From: Rhodococcus sp. 14-1411-2a
GTDB lineage: Bacteria; Actinomycetota; Actinomycetes; Mycobacteriales; Mycobacteriaceae
Direction: 5' to 3'
DNA length: 64,000 bases
Assembly: GCF_002259485.1 (NCBI RefSeq)
Contig: NZ_NPGA01000003.1
Coordinates: 124,001-188,000, forward strand
Below the pieces are notes generated by a model, which did not search any database, was not told the origin of the DNA, and saw only the letters and a program-made list of their open reading frames with translations. Made by a program: the position numbers and the translations under genes. Positions 1 through 10,047 of this stretch are shown piece by piece. How positions within the stretch are numbered: position 1 is the first letter of the stretch; every line of letters begins with the position of its first letter.

Positions 1-34
1 CGAAAGAGTCCAACTCCTCACCCGCACTGTTCAT
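1..34 (-). CDS. sigD: Start of a probable sigma factor gene (sigD-like), cut by the window edge
   Basis: Only eleven codons are visible, reading left from an ATG whose complement is at 32-34; the peptide begins MNSAGEELDSF. The identification rests on position: in M. tuberculosis the Rv3415c-whiB3 pair is followed by the ECF sigma factor sigD on the same strand as Rv3415c. A purine-rich stretch (GGGGAAA) lies upstream but spacing to the ATG is long. Too little sequence is present to prove it. Confidence 0.4.
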   Translation of the reverse strand, partial: MNSAGEELDSF

Positions 35-170
35 CGTCGACAAATTTCCCCGCGTTACAGGTACGCACCCGCCTGGGAGCGCTTCCACGTGGTGGTGGAA
101 CGAGACCAAGGATAGCGACACCACCCGGCCACAACCGAACCGATCGGTCCGCCTTCGACCCAGGTCCTGG

Positions 171-998
171 TCAACCGACCGTCGAACCCCCCAGGCGATC
201 GATGGCGGCGGCCAGGTCGGCGGACGAGGCCATCCCGGCGTCGACCCCGCCTGTTCCTTCGCAGAGCATCGTGGCGGCCCAGCGCAGGGGCAGCAGCCCG
301 GCCATCTCCGCAGCGCAGGCCACCTGAACGGCCGACTCACGAGCACGACCGGTCTCACCGACACAGCTCAGCGCCGCCGCAGCCACCAAGTCGGTCTTGA
401 CGATGTGGCGTAACGAATCGGCATCGTTGGCGAGAGCCCGAGCGGCCTCGGCGTGTCGGACCGCCCCTGGGCCGTCGCCGCGCATCATCGCCAGCTCGGC
501 CGCTACCCACGACGCCCGTAGTGCCGGACGCCACAGCCCCTGACCGGCGGGGTCCTGCCGCTGCTCGGCACTGCGGGCCAACAGGGTGTCCGCGAGGCCG
601 AAACGTCCGATTCCCAACGCATCTGCGGCCAGGCCGGTCAGCGCATCGCTCCGGGCCTCCACCGAGTCCGTCGATCTCGACGGTCCCCCGAGTCCGACGA
701 GAAGGACCGCGATGCCGTCCCAGCGGCGGGCTCGCTCGTGTTCGCCCACCTGACGCAACCACGACGCCGTGGTCGACGCGTGCAGCGACCGAAGCTCCGC
801 GCTGCGGGGTCGATACCGCCGAAGCTCGACTCCGGCTGCGCTGTACCGGCCCTGCCCTGCCAACGCGACACTGCGAAACCAGCTCTCTCGTGGATCGGTG
901 GCTGCAGGCAGCGGGAATCGGCCGGGGTTGCCGCCGAATGCGGCGTCGAAGAGTTCGGACTGCGTCGCGGTGAACAGCGAGCTCTGCTCTGAAGGCAC
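171..998 (-). CDS. Rv3415c-like conserved actinobacterial protein, helical-repeat type
   Basis: An Ala/Leu/Arg-rich protein of about 275 residues with repeated helix pairs, for example around the ESWFRSVALAGQGRYSAAG and WVAAELAMMRGDGPGAVRHA segments, that look like TPR-type repeats. It sits between probable sigD and whiB3, as Rv3415c does. The GTG at 998 gives about 275 residues, which I recall as the length of the M. tuberculosis protein. The frame stays open to a TTG at 1109 and no start has a convincing Shine-Dalgarno, so the N-terminus is uncertain. No enzymatic motif is visible. A role linked to SigD or WhiB3 is only suggested by conserved adjacency. Confidence 0.75.
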   Translation of the reverse strand: MPSEQSSLFTATQSELFDAAFGGNPGRFPLPAATDPRESWFRSVALAGQGRYSAAGVELRRYRPRSAELRSLHASTTASWLRQVGEHERARRWDGIAVLLVGLGGPSRSTDSVEARSDALTGLAADALGIGRFGLADTLLARSAEQRQDPAGQGLWRPALRASWVAAELAMMRGDGPGAVRHAEAARALANDADSLRHIVKTDLVAAAALSCVGETGRARESAVQVACAAEMAGLLPLRWAATMLCEGTGGVDAGMASSADLAAAIDRLGGSTVG

Positions 999-1717
999 GG
1001 AGGCAAGGGTAGGGCCATCGCCGATGACGAACGGCGTCCGAGTCCTACCGATACGACGCGACGCAATTGCGTGAGGCGAATTCACTGTCGGTCCGAAAAG
1101 GGACAACAACGCGTCGTTTCGCGCGCAGAGAATGCAGTTTTCAAGGAATTAACAATGTGAACACAGCCGACTCGAAGACGAGAATCTGAACGCTGTGTGG
1201 CGAATAGGTTAATCGGCGCAGTCGGTCACACGATCGGCAAGCGATGCGCCGCACGCCGTCCGTTCGCCCCTTCGGGTCCCGGACGGCGCTCCGCGCAATC
1301 GCGTCGGACACCTCGCGCGGCCTCGACCGAATGGATCGACGCCTCACCCGACGCGTGCCACGGAGCGGCCCGAAGCACCAACGAAACGCCTGTGAACAGG
1401 GAAAACATCAACTACGTCATGCCGGTCGCATCGAGCGATCACATTGACGACCGACGCCGGACGACTGAGCTCCGCGACTTCGCTTCGACAGCCGGAATGC
1501 CGATGCCCTTCCCATCGTCTCCCGTGTCGACGGATTCTTCAACAGGAAGGACACGCACGCGGGTGAGTCGAAGTAAATATCGCCCGTGTTAATTCTTTGC
1601 CCCATAACTATGCATTTGCACACGACAGAGAACTATTGACTCGATTTCGTCGATCCACATAACGTTGTCGGCATTCGGATCACGAATCCGAGAAGCCACA
1701 CCACCCTAGGAGTTTCC
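999..1717. other. Long intergenic region upstream of whiB3
   Basis: No convincing gene lies here. The right half is comparatively AT-rich (around 1570-1680), as expected for a regulatory region. It should hold the whiB3 promoter and possibly the divergent promoter of the Rv3415c-like gene, whose longer reading-frame version would reach 1109. Confidence 0.5.
1636..1663 (+). promoter_or_regulatory. Candidate whiB3 promoter
   Basis: TTGACT at 1636-1641 is separated by 16 bases from CATAAC at 1658-1663, about 55 bases before the whiB3 ATG. The -35 is good and the -10 is moderate. WhiB genes usually have long, multiply regulated leaders, so other starts are possible. Confidence 0.4.
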
Positions 1718-2011
1718 ATGCCGCAGCCGAATCACCTCCCTGGGCCGAACGCCGACATTTGGGATTGGCAGATGCACGGCCTGTGCCGTGGCGTCGATTC
1801 GTCCATGTTCTTCCACCCGGACGGCGAGCGGGGCCGGGCACGAGCACAGCGCGAGATGCGGGCGAAGGAAATGTGCCGTAGTTGCCCCGTCCTCGCCCAG
1901 TGCCGTACACACGCCCTCAACGTCAGCGAGCCCTACGGGATCTGGGGCGGAATGTCGGAGACCGAGCGAGAACTGCACGCTCGTCACAATCGCCGCCGCA
2001 TTGCGGTGTAA
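1718..2011 (+). CDS. whiB3: WhiB-family iron-sulfur transcription regulator, WhiB3-like
   Basis: A 97-residue Wbl protein. The four cysteines that bind a [4Fe-4S] cluster are C23, C53, C56 and C62 (C-x29-CxxC-x5-C). They are followed by the GIWGG turn at 74-78 and a basic C-terminal tail (RHNRRR) for DNA contact. Family members sense redox state or NO and act with the primary sigma factor. In mycobacteria WhiB3 governs redox balance and lipid metabolism. The assignment to WhiB3 rather than another Wbl rests on position between the Rv3415c-like gene and groEL1. The start is supported by TAGGAG seven bases upstream. It converges on groEL across a perfect terminator. Confidence 0.93.
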   Translation: MPQPNHLPGPNADIWDWQMHGLCRGVDSSMFFHPDGERGRARAQREMRAKEMCRSCPVLAQCRTHALNVSEPYGIWGGMSETERELHARHNRRRIAV

Positions 2012-2022
2012 TCACCCGAACA

Positions 2023-2066
2023 CACGAGAAAGCCCCCAACCCGAAAGGGTTGGGGGCTTTCTCGTG
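2023..2066. terminator. Bidirectional terminator between whiB3 and groEL1
   Basis: A perfect 20-bp stem (2023-2042 with 2047-2066) closes on a GAAA tetraloop. Because the genes converge and the arms carry T-rich ends on both sides (CTTTCTCGTG), it can end transcription from either direction. Confidence 0.92.
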
Positions 2067-2076
2067 TCATCGAACG

Positions 2077-3699
<1,623 letters not shown>

Positions 3700-3736
3700 T
3701 TACTCCTTCGAGTAAAGAAACTCGATCGAACGCACA

Positions 3737-3775
3737 CCGCCCCGGGACCGACACGAAAATCGGATACCGGGGCGG
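3737..3775 (-). other. Intercistronic hairpin between groES and groEL1
   Basis: CCGCCCCGG at 3737-3745 pairs with CCGGGGCGG at 3767-3775, with a weaker inner CCGA/TCGG pairing. Only a short T-poor sequence follows on the transcribed strand. It may act as a partial attenuator or RNA stabiliser that sets the groES:groEL1 ratio. Confidence 0.55.
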
Positions 3776-3788
3776 GATGCGTTGTGGC

Positions 3789-4088
3789 CTACTTGGCGAT
3801 GACAGCCAGCACGTCGCGTGCCGACAGAATCAGGTACTCCTCGCCGGCGTACTTGATCTCGGTGCCGCCGTACTTGCTGTAGATGACGGTGTCACCTTCT
3901 TTGACGTCGACCGGGATGCGGTTGCCCTTCTCGGTGACACGGCCTTCGCCTACGGCGACGACGGTGCCCTCCTGGGGCTTCTCCTTGGCTGTGTCGGGGA
4001 TGACCAGACCGGAGGCGGTCGTCGTCTCGGCCTCGTTGGCCTGGACGAGGATCTTGTCCTCGAGCGGCTTGATTTTCACGCTCGCCAC
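3789..4088 (-). CDS. groES: Co-chaperonin GroES (10 kDa)
   Basis: The 99-residue lid protein of the chaperonin begins [12 protein letters not shown] at a GTG (4088). A GGAGGG Shine-Dalgarno lies six bases upstream, so the longer open frame upstream is not coding. The mobile loop region ([15 protein letters not shown]) and the conserved YSKYGGTE segment are present. It is the first gene of the CIRCE-controlled groES-groEL1 operon. Confidence 0.97.
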   Translation of the reverse strand: MASVKIKPLEDKILVQANEAETTTASGLVIPDTAKEKPQEGTVVAVGEGRVTEKGNRIPVDVKEGDTVIYSKYGGTEIKYAGEEYLILSARDVLAVIAK

Positions 4089-4231
4089 GTTGAGCCCTCC
4101 AAAGTTATGGGGTACGCGTCCGGGGTCGGATCCCCGGACAGCTGTGTGTAAGTACTTCTCCTGCGGTTCTGACAATCACGGCCTGAACTCGTTCCCGTCG
4201 TCGCGGGTGCCGGGACTTCGCTCGGTGCCAA

Positions 4232-4258
4232 CTAGCACTCTATACACGAGAGTGCCAG
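4232..4258 (-). promoter_or_regulatory. CIRCE operator (HrcA binding site) of groES-groEL1
   Basis: CTAGCACTC (4232-4240), nine spacer bases and GAGTGCCAG (4250-4258) form the classic CIRCE inverted repeat with two mismatched outer positions. HrcA bound here represses chaperonin genes until heat shock. It overlaps the promoter below, which explains how repression would work. Confidence 0.93.
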
Positions 4259-4265
4259 CACTCAA
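4237..4265 (-). promoter_or_regulatory. groES-groEL1 promoter, overlapped by CIRCE
   Basis: On the minus strand TTGAGT (complement at 4260-4265), a 17-base spacer and TAGAGT (complement at 4237-4242) make a near-consensus SigA-type promoter. The CIRCE repeat covers the spacer and the -10, so HrcA and RNA polymerase would compete directly. Confidence 0.75.
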
Positions 4266-4609
4266 GGGCTGGGTTCGCCAGGTTCGTGACACGTGGGTCG
4301 CGCGCGTGCGCACGCGCCCTCCTGCACCACCGCAAAAATCCGAAAACGGGCGAATCAGGACCCGAAACGCCGAACACCGGAGTCGTTTCCCGCTGTTTTA
4401 CCGGCGTCCGCGAAGCCATCGAAAGACCAGGTAGAAGGCTATGAACTTTCACCGAAGAACCTACCGAGCGGCATATCGCGCTCGCGATGAGGCACGAAGT
4501 AACGTTACGATAACGGAGCTGTCCGAGCGATAACGGTCGACAGCCGTGCCGCGACATGGCACACAGAGCAGTCGATTCCGGACAGGTACACAGGGGCGGG
4601 AGGTGCAGC
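4266..4609. promoter_or_regulatory. Divergent intergenic region between groES and the Hsp70-like gene
   Basis: No gene is visible. Near the right end there is a perfect palindrome GTAACGTTAC (4499-4508), immediately followed by two copies of CGATAACGG at 4508-4516 and 4528-4536. Their starts are 20 bases apart, two helical turns. This layout suggests a regulator site for the rightward gene, but no known box is matched with confidence. Confidence 0.4.
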
Positions 4610-6286
4610 ATGCGAGTAGGCGTGGGTATATCCACCGGATCCGAGGTCGTGTGCGCAGCCCTCGTCACCGTCGACACCGACGGTAGTCGCACGGTCGAAT
4701 ACCGCACCGTATCCACCGATCGCCAAGCGAACACCGACATCGGTGATCTGGTCACCTCGGCCATCGAACTCATGGCCTCTCTGATTCCCGGTCACCGGAC
4801 CCCCGACGCGATCGCCGTCACCTACCGCACCGAGGAGCACGCTGCGGGAATTCGCGCAGCGCTGGCCCACACCACCCGCGATGTTCGACTGGTGCCCGAA
4901 TCCGCTGCCGCGTCCGCGCATCTGGCGACCACCGGCCTCATCGATCGATACGACACGATCGCGCTGGTCGATCTCGGTGCCTCGGGCATGTCGGTCACCG
5001 TCACCGATCGGACCACCGACAAGGTACTGGCGCACGGCCGATCGGACGCCGTCGGCGGCGACGCCATCAACGTGCTCGTCCGGAACCTCGTGCAGGACAT
5101 GACCCGTGACAACCTTCGGGACGACATCCGCGACGACCGCGGAATCGGGTCCGCGCGGTACCGATCGGTCAAGGAACAGCTGTCCCACTCGGACGAAGTC
5201 AGCATCGCGCGTTACAGCGGAATCCCGCTGACGGTCACCCGGGACGCATTCGACACCGCCGCGACCCCGATCTTCGGCACCGCAGCCGAGTTCGTACGAG
5301 GAGTGTTCGACGAGAGCACTCACGAACCCGAGGTCATCGTGCTGATCGGTGGAGGGGCGCACATCCCCCTGCTCGCCGCCACGCTCACCGACATGTTCCA
5401 CGCCCCGGTCGTTCGAATGTCCGAGCCCGACGCGGTTCTTGCCGTCGGCGCTGCCTCCGTTGCCGCATCTGCCGACGGCGGCGGCTACCAACTCGTCTCG
5501 GCCACGCGCAACACCGCGACCCGGATGAGTCGATACTCCGGTGCGATCGCGGCCGCCGTCGTCGCAGGTGGTCTCGTTCTCGCCTACGGCGTGCAGACGA
5601 TGACGCCTGCCGACGATGCCAGCGTCTCTCCGGCCGGAAGTACCGCGCGATCCGCGACCGAATCCAGCGATACCGGTGCGCCGGCCACCGGGGGCTACTC
5701 CCCCGACGAGGATCAGACGACAGCAGGACGCACCCCCGGGGATCCATCCGACCCCACGGCGACCTCGGTGGACGCCACCGGGTCGTCGGCGCGGTTCACC
5801 ACGACCGCTCCGCCGACCAGTACCCCGACACTGCGTCCCGCACCGGACCTCCCGCGGATCGAGTGGCCGATCGACCCCACCACGAACCCGTCGTCCCCCG
5901 ATGCCACCACCGGGATCCCGATCGAGCCGCCGACCTCGGTCACCACGACTCCGGTTCGACCCTCCGAACCGATCGAGTCCTCGGACCCGAGCGACACGAC
6001 CGAGATCGTTCCCGGCCCGACGCCCGAGCCCACTACCGAGGTCACACCCGAGGTCACACCCGAGTTCACTCCGGTGCCGACCGAGTCGATCACCGTGCCC
6101 ACCACCGATGTCAGCGGTTCGGAACCCACCCCGGAACTGACGGCACCACCGACGGTATGGTCGCCGCCGGTCGCAGCTCCCGCGGCGTCCGGATCCCCGA
6201 CCGAGCCACTGTCGGCAGCCGAGCCGTCGGTTCCGCGTTCGTCCGAGACCACAGCCGCAACGCAGGACGCTCAGCCAGGCACCTGA
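4610..6286 (+). CDS. Membrane-anchored Hsp70-family (actin-like ATPase fold) protein with Pro/Thr-rich tail
   Basis: 558 residues. Residues 1-290 look like an Hsp70 nucleotide-binding fold. There is an N-terminal phosphate-1-like segment ([17 protein letters not shown]), a [12 protein letters not shown] connect segment, a second phosphate loop ([13 protein letters not shown]) and an adenosine-type [11 protein letters not shown] motif. No canonical substrate-binding domain follows. One transmembrane helix lies near 311-328, then about 230 residues rich in Pro, Thr, Ser and Glu with repeats such as [13 protein letters not shown], probably outside the membrane. GGGAGG six bases upstream fixes the ATG. 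Its stop codon overlaps tsaD by 16 bases in the opposite direction. Function unknown; wall sensing or signalling is speculative. Confidence 0.8.
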   Translation: MRVGVGISTGSEVVCAALVTVDTDGSRTVEYRTVSTDRQANTDIGDLVTSAIELMASLIPGHRTPDAIAVTYRTEEHAAGIRAALAHTTRDVRLVPESAAASAHLATTGLIDRYDTIALVDLGASGMSVTVTDRTTDKVLAHGRSDAVGGDAINVLVRNLVQDMTRDNLRDDIRDDRGIGSARYRSVKEQLSHSDEVSIARYSGIPLTVTRDAFDTAATPIFGTAAEFVRGVFDESTHEPEVIVLIGGGAHIPLLAATLTDMFHAPVVRMSEPDAVLAVGAASVAASADGGGYQLVSATRNTATRMSRYSGAIAAAVVAGGLVLAYGVQTMTPADDASVSPAGSTARSATESSDTGAPATGGYSPDEDQTTAGRTPGDPSDPTATSVDATGSSARFTTTAPPTSTPTLRPAPDLPRIEWPIDPTTNPSSPDATTGIPIEPPTSVTTTPVRPSEPIESSDPSDTTEIVPGPTPEPTTEVTPEVTPEFTPVPTESITVPTTDVSGSEPTPELTAPPTVWSPPVAAPAASGSPTEPLSAAEPSVPRSSETTAATQDAQPGT

Positions 6287-7308
6287 CTGGTCGCGACCGA
6301 GAGGCCGGGGTCGGTCACAGCGGTCAACGCCGACGGCTCGGCTCCGCCTGCAACGAGGTGGGCACCCAGTGCGGCGATCATCACGCCGTTGTCGGTACAC
6401 AGTCGCGGCTTCGGAATTCTCAGCGTCAAACCCTGCTCTGTACAGCGACTTTCGATCAGCGAACGAATGCGAGAGTTGGCGGTGGCACCCCCACCCAGCA
6501 CGATCGTGTCGACATCGACGTCGGTTGCCGCGCGAACGGCCTTCATCGTCAGGACATCGGCGACGGATTCCTGGAAGGACGCCGCGATGTCTGCGACAGG
6601 AATCGGATCCCCCGCACGTTGTCTGGCCTCGACGAATCGAGCGACGGCCGTCTTGACCCCGGAGAAGGAGAAGTCGTAACGGGCATCGCGTGGGCCGGTC
6701 ATGCCTCGGGGAAACGCGATCGCAGCCGGATCGCCCTCGCGCGCAGCATCATCGAGTGCCGGGCCACCCGGGTATCCCAATCCGAGGAGCCGCGCAACCT
6801 TGTCGAAGGCCTCCCCCGCTGCGTCGTCGACCGTGGTCCCGAGCTCGGCGATCGGCCGGGACAGATCGTCGACGTGCAGCAGATGAGTGTGACCTCCGGA
6901 GACCAACAGCGCCACGCACGACGGCATCGGGCCGTGCTCGAGCGTATCGACCGCGACGTGGCCACCGAGATGGTTGACCGCATAGAAGGGCACGCCCCAG
7001 GCCGCGGCGTACGCCTTCGCAGCGGCAACCCCGACCAGCAACGCCCCGGCCAGCCCCGGCCCGATCGTCACCGCGACGGCGTCGGGCCGCTCGATGTCCG
7101 CGGCCGCCAGAGCCCGCCGCATGGTCGGCACGATCGCTTCGAGATGTGCGCGCGACGCCACCTCGGGCACCACTCCGCCGTACCGCGCGTGTTCGTCGAC
7201 GCTGGAGGCGACCTCGTCGGCCATCAGTTCGCACGTCCCCGCTCCGCCCCAGCGGACGATCCCGACTCCTGTTTCGTCGCAGGAACTTTCGATACCCATG
7301 ACGATCAT
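6271..7308 (-). CDS. tsaD: tRNA N6-adenosine threonylcarbamoyltransferase TsaD
   Basis: 345 residues of the Kae1/TsaD family, which transfers the threonylcarbamoyl group from TC-AMP to A37 of ANN-decoding tRNAs to make t6A. Visible hallmarks are the [14 protein letters not shown] start, the metal-binding NHLGGH segment, the [10 protein letters not shown] motif and the ATP-binding [12 protein letters not shown] segment. The ATG overlaps the rimI stop as ATGA, showing translational coupling with its partner genes. Together with tsaB and tsaE in the same operon it forms the t6A complex; tsaC is expected elsewhere. Confidence 0.97.
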   Translation of the reverse strand: MIVMGIESSCDETGVGIVRWGGAGTCELMADEVASSVDEHARYGGVVPEVASRAHLEAIVPTMRRALAAADIERPDAVAVTIGPGLAGALLVGVAAAKAYAAAWGVPFYAVNHLGGHVAVDTLEHGPMPSCVALLVSGGHTHLLHVDDLSRPIAELGTTVDDAAGEAFDKVARLLGLGYPGGPALDDAAREGDPAAIAFPRGMTGPRDARYDFSFSGVKTAVARFVEARQRAGDPIPVADIAASFQESVADVLTMKAVRAATDVDVDTIVLGGGATANSRIRSLIESRCTEQGLTLRIPKPRLCTDNGVMIAALGAHLVAGGAEPSALTAVTDPGLSVATSQVPG

Positions 7309-7796
7309 CGGGCTGATCCTTTCGTGTTCTGGGGCCGACGCATGGTGAAGGCGTCGGCCCCGCTCGGCTGGTAGTACCCGGCCCTGGTGCCCACGATCTG
7401 GAACCCTTCGCGTCGGTACAGCTCGATGGCGGGCTCGTTGTCGGTGCGGACCTCGAGAAAGACCGGCCCACCGTGCTCGTCGGCCACGCGCAGCAGTTCG
7501 TCGAGCAATCGCCCGCCGATTCCCCTGCGGTGATGCGACGGATCGACTCCGATGGTGTGCACCTCGGACTCACCGACGACGAACGCTCCGCGGCTCGGCT
7601 GCCCCAGCAGCGAGATGCCTGCGTAGCCGACGACCTCGTCGTTCTCTCGCGCGGTGACGTAATGATTGTGTGGCGCGGCCAATTCCGCGATGAATGCATC
7701 CTCGGCCCACGGGTCGTCACCCGGGAACAGCACGGTCTCGAGATACGCGCACCGAGCAGCATCCGCCGCCGTCATCGACTCGATCGACACGGTCAC
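7305..7796 (-). CDS. rimI: Ribosomal protein S18-alanine N-acetyltransferase RimI-like (GNAT)
   Basis: A 163-residue single GNAT domain. The acetyl-CoA pyrophosphate loop RRGIGGRLL follows the beta-4 strand [11 protein letters not shown], and the C-terminal [14 protein letters not shown] segment is typical of RimI. RimI acetylates the N-terminus of S18 and, in actinobacteria, probably other proteins. It is placed between tsaB and tsaD with 4-base overlaps at both ends (GTGA and ATGA), the common actinobacterial arrangement. Confidence 0.93.
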   Translation of the reverse strand: MTVSIESMTAADAARCAYLETVLFPGDDPWAEDAFIAELAAPHNHYVTARENDEVVGYAGISLLGQPSRGAFVVGESEVHTIGVDPSHHRRGIGGRLLDELLRVADEHGGPVFLEVRTDNEPAIELYRREGFQIVGTRAGYYQPSGADAFTMRRPQNTKGSAR

Positions 7797-8464
7797 TTCG
7801 GAGCCTTCGCTGCGGCTCGCTCGTCGAGCGTCTTGGCGTCGGGGCGGCGCAGGTACAACGGGACGAGCGGGCCGGGCACGATCCCGCTGCCGATATCGGC
7901 GGCGGCCACCGCGACCAGTCCGGCCGGAGACGGTGCCTGCACATCATGAACCGGAAGCTCGAATGCCGCAGCATGCGGTGCCGATCCGGCGACCGCGTCG
8001 ACTCCCACACGGTCCAGTTCGGCCGGGGCCACGACGTCGGGTCCCGCGACTCGCACTCCCGCTTCGTAACGCGCCCAATAGATTTCGCGTCGACGCGCAT
8101 CGGTCACCACCAACAGGGACCCGGGTTCGGAGACATCCGAGGCAATGGCGTCGAGACTACAGACGCCGAACACCGGAAGACCGAGTGCGTCACCGAAGGC
8201 CGCTGCCGTCGCCATTCCCACCCGTAAGCCGGTGTAGGGCCCTGGACCGACGCCGACGACGACGGCACCGAGATCGGCGGCGGTGATCTGCGCCTCGGAC
8301 AGGCACTCGAGGATGTTGGGGGTGAGTATTTCTGCATGCGATCGCGCGTCCACCCGAACCCGCGTGGCGAGCGTCGTGGCCACTGCACCGACGGCGGACT
8401 CGGTCAGACTCACCACACCTGCGGTGACGGCGGGGGTCGAGGTGTCGACGGCAAGTACAAGCAC
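7793..8464 (-). CDS. tsaB: tRNA threonylcarbamoyladenosine biosynthesis protein TsaB
   Basis: 223 residues of the inactive TsaD-like paralogue that scaffolds TsaD and TsaE. The N-terminus MLVLAVDTSTPAVTAGVV and the GVGPGPYTGLRVGMATA segment are diagnostic. Its stop overlaps the GTG start of rimI by four bases. It follows tsaE by about 64 bases. Confidence 0.95.
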   Translation of the reverse strand: MLVLAVDTSTPAVTAGVVSLTESAVGAVATTLATRVRVDARSHAEILTPNILECLSEAQITAADLGAVVVGVGPGPYTGLRVGMATAAAFGDALGLPVFGVCSLDAIASDVSEPGSLLVVTDARRREIYWARYEAGVRVAGPDVVAPAELDRVGVDAVAGSAPHAAAFELPVHDVQAPSPAGLVAVAAADIGSGIVPGPLVPLYLRRPDAKTLDERAAAKAPK

Positions 8465-8528
8465 GATGTTTCAGATTACCCGCACGCTCGCATGCCGACT
8501 CACTGCCGTCGTGCACAGCCGGCCGGGC

Positions 8529-9032
8529 TCAGTGCTGCGGCGTGACCACCGATTCCACGCGGCGTGCCGTAGCGCGTCGAACGTCGGAGTCCGGGTCACG
8601 CGTCAGATGAACCGACACATGGCCGTCAGTCAGCTTCTCGACCAATCCCTCACCCCACTCGACCACGACCACGGCGTCCGTGAGGTCGGTATCGAGGTCG
8701 AGGGCATCGAGTTCGTCGAGCGCCGACTGCCCCGTCATCCCCAGCCGATACGCATCGACGTGGACGAGCGTAACCGGCGGCAGACCGTGGGGCCGCGACC
8801 CGGCCCGGTGCTCACGGGCGATCACGAACGTCGGCGAGGTGACGCGGCCCTGCACACCGAGTCCGGCCGCAATCCCCTTCGTCATGGCTGTCTTTCCGGC
8901 CCCGAGCGGGCCGTCGAGAATCACCAGATCGCCGGCGACCAGAACGTCCGCAAGCCGTGCGCCGAACTCGGCAGTGTCTGCGGCAGTGGCCAATTCGACG
9001 TCCACCGGCAAGATCAGCGGCTCGTCAGACAA
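8529..9032 (-). CDS. tsaE: tRNA threonylcarbamoyladenosine biosynthesis ATPase TsaE
   Basis: A small P-loop ATPase that resets the TsaB-TsaD complex. The Walker A is GPLGAGKTAMTK, followed by SPTFVI and the VVVVEWGEG segment characteristic of TsaE (YjeE). The frame is open far upstream. The TTG at 9032 overlaps the hydrolase stop by 8 bases and gives 167 residues, a normal length. A GTG eight codons further in would also be possible. Confidence 0.93.
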   Translation of the reverse strand: MSDEPLILPVDVELATAADTAEFGARLADVLVAGDLVILDGPLGAGKTAMTKGIAAGLGVQGRVTSPTFVIAREHRAGSRPHGLPPVTLVHVDAYRLGMTGQSALDELDALDLDTDLTDAVVVVEWGEGLVEKLTDGHVSVHLTRDPDSDVRRATARRVESVVTPQH

Positions 9033-10044
9033 CGCCCCACCGCCGCTTCTTGCCCGCGGCCTCCGTTGCCCGTGCCACGAGGCGCGCGATCGCACCGTTG
9101 ACCTGTTCCGGAAATTCGAGTTGAACCAGGTGCCCGCCCTGGCGCACACGCACCATCTCCGAACGCGGCAGGGCCTGAGCCAGAGCCTCCGAGCTCGCGA
9201 ACGGAATGATCCAATCCTCGTCGCCACACACGACCGATACCGGAATGTTCTCGAATTCCAGCAAGGCCTCGGACTCGTCGTGCAACTCGAGCGTCTCGAG
9301 GAAATTGACGATCGTGACGACGGACGTGTCGTCGATCATCGACTGGGAGAATGCCACCAGTCGTGGGGACACCCTGGTGCCGTAAGACGCCGCGCGCAGT
9401 ACCGGTGAGATGAGTGCGCGCACAGCTCCGCGACCGAACTGCACGAAGCCGGGCGACGTCCGCACCGCGAGCCGGAACGCGTCGACGGCCGGATTCTGCA
9501 GACTTCGGCCCACCCCGGATTGCGCGAGACCGGCAGCTGTCGTCGAGATCAGGACTGCGCCGATGACACGCTGACGCAGCACGTCCGATCGTTGCCGCGC
9601 CATCGACAGGATCGACATTCCGCCCATCGAGTGCCCCACCAGAACGATGCGGCCCTTGGGTACCACCGAGCGAATCACCGCATCGAGATCGAGGCCGAGT
9701 TGACCGATGGTGCAACTCTCCGGGCTCGGTACTCCCGACCGCCCGTGACCGCGCTGGTCGTAGAAGACCATGCGGACCGTCGAACCCCATTGCTGTTCGA
9801 GTGCACGTCGTTGGAAATGCCACGACGACGTGCGAAGGCAGTAACCGTGTACGAATATCACGGTCAGTTCGGCATCCGAGGGACCGACTTCGCGAACCGC
9901 GAGCGGCACGCCGTCGTCCGCGGTGACGATACTGCCTCGGTCGGCATCCATCAGGTCGAGATTCTCGGTGGCCAGCGGATCCTTGTTGGACCGGAACGCC
10001 GTCTCGCGCACCACAATTGCAATACTCTGCAGCAATCCGAGCAT
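9025..10044 (-). CDS. Alpha/beta hydrolase between alr and tsaE
   Basis: 339 residues. The catalytic triad is recognisable: Ser in the nucleophile elbow GHSMGG, Asp in CGDEDWIIP and His in GGHLVQLEFPEQ. The oxyanion HGYCLRTSSWHFQ segment follows the first core strand. An N-terminal extension of about 40 residues starts hydrophobic (MLGLLQSIAIVV), which could be a short membrane anchor. It starts four bases after the alr stop codon, so it is co-transcribed with the wall and t6A genes. Substrate unknown. Confidence 0.88.
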   Translation of the reverse strand: MLGLLQSIAIVVRETAFRSNKDPLATENLDLMDADRGSIVTADDGVPLAVREVGPSDAELTVIFVHGYCLRTSSWHFQRRALEQQWGSTVRMVFYDQRGHGRSGVPSPESCTIGQLGLDLDAVIRSVVPKGRIVLVGHSMGGMSILSMARQRSDVLRQRVIGAVLISTTAAGLAQSGVGRSLQNPAVDAFRLAVRTSPGFVQFGRGAVRALISPVLRAASYGTRVSPRLVAFSQSMIDDTSVVTIVNFLETLELHDESEALLEFENIPVSVVCGDEDWIIPFASSEALAQALPRSEMVRVRQGGHLVQLEFPEQVNGAIARLVARATEAAGKKRRWGVV

Positions 10045-10047
10045 GAT

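Noticed and set aside
4505..6400. 631-codon frame on the minus strand across the Hsp70-like gene
   Set aside because: Arg/Gly-rich shadow of the real gene; it runs through the promoter region and into tsaD.
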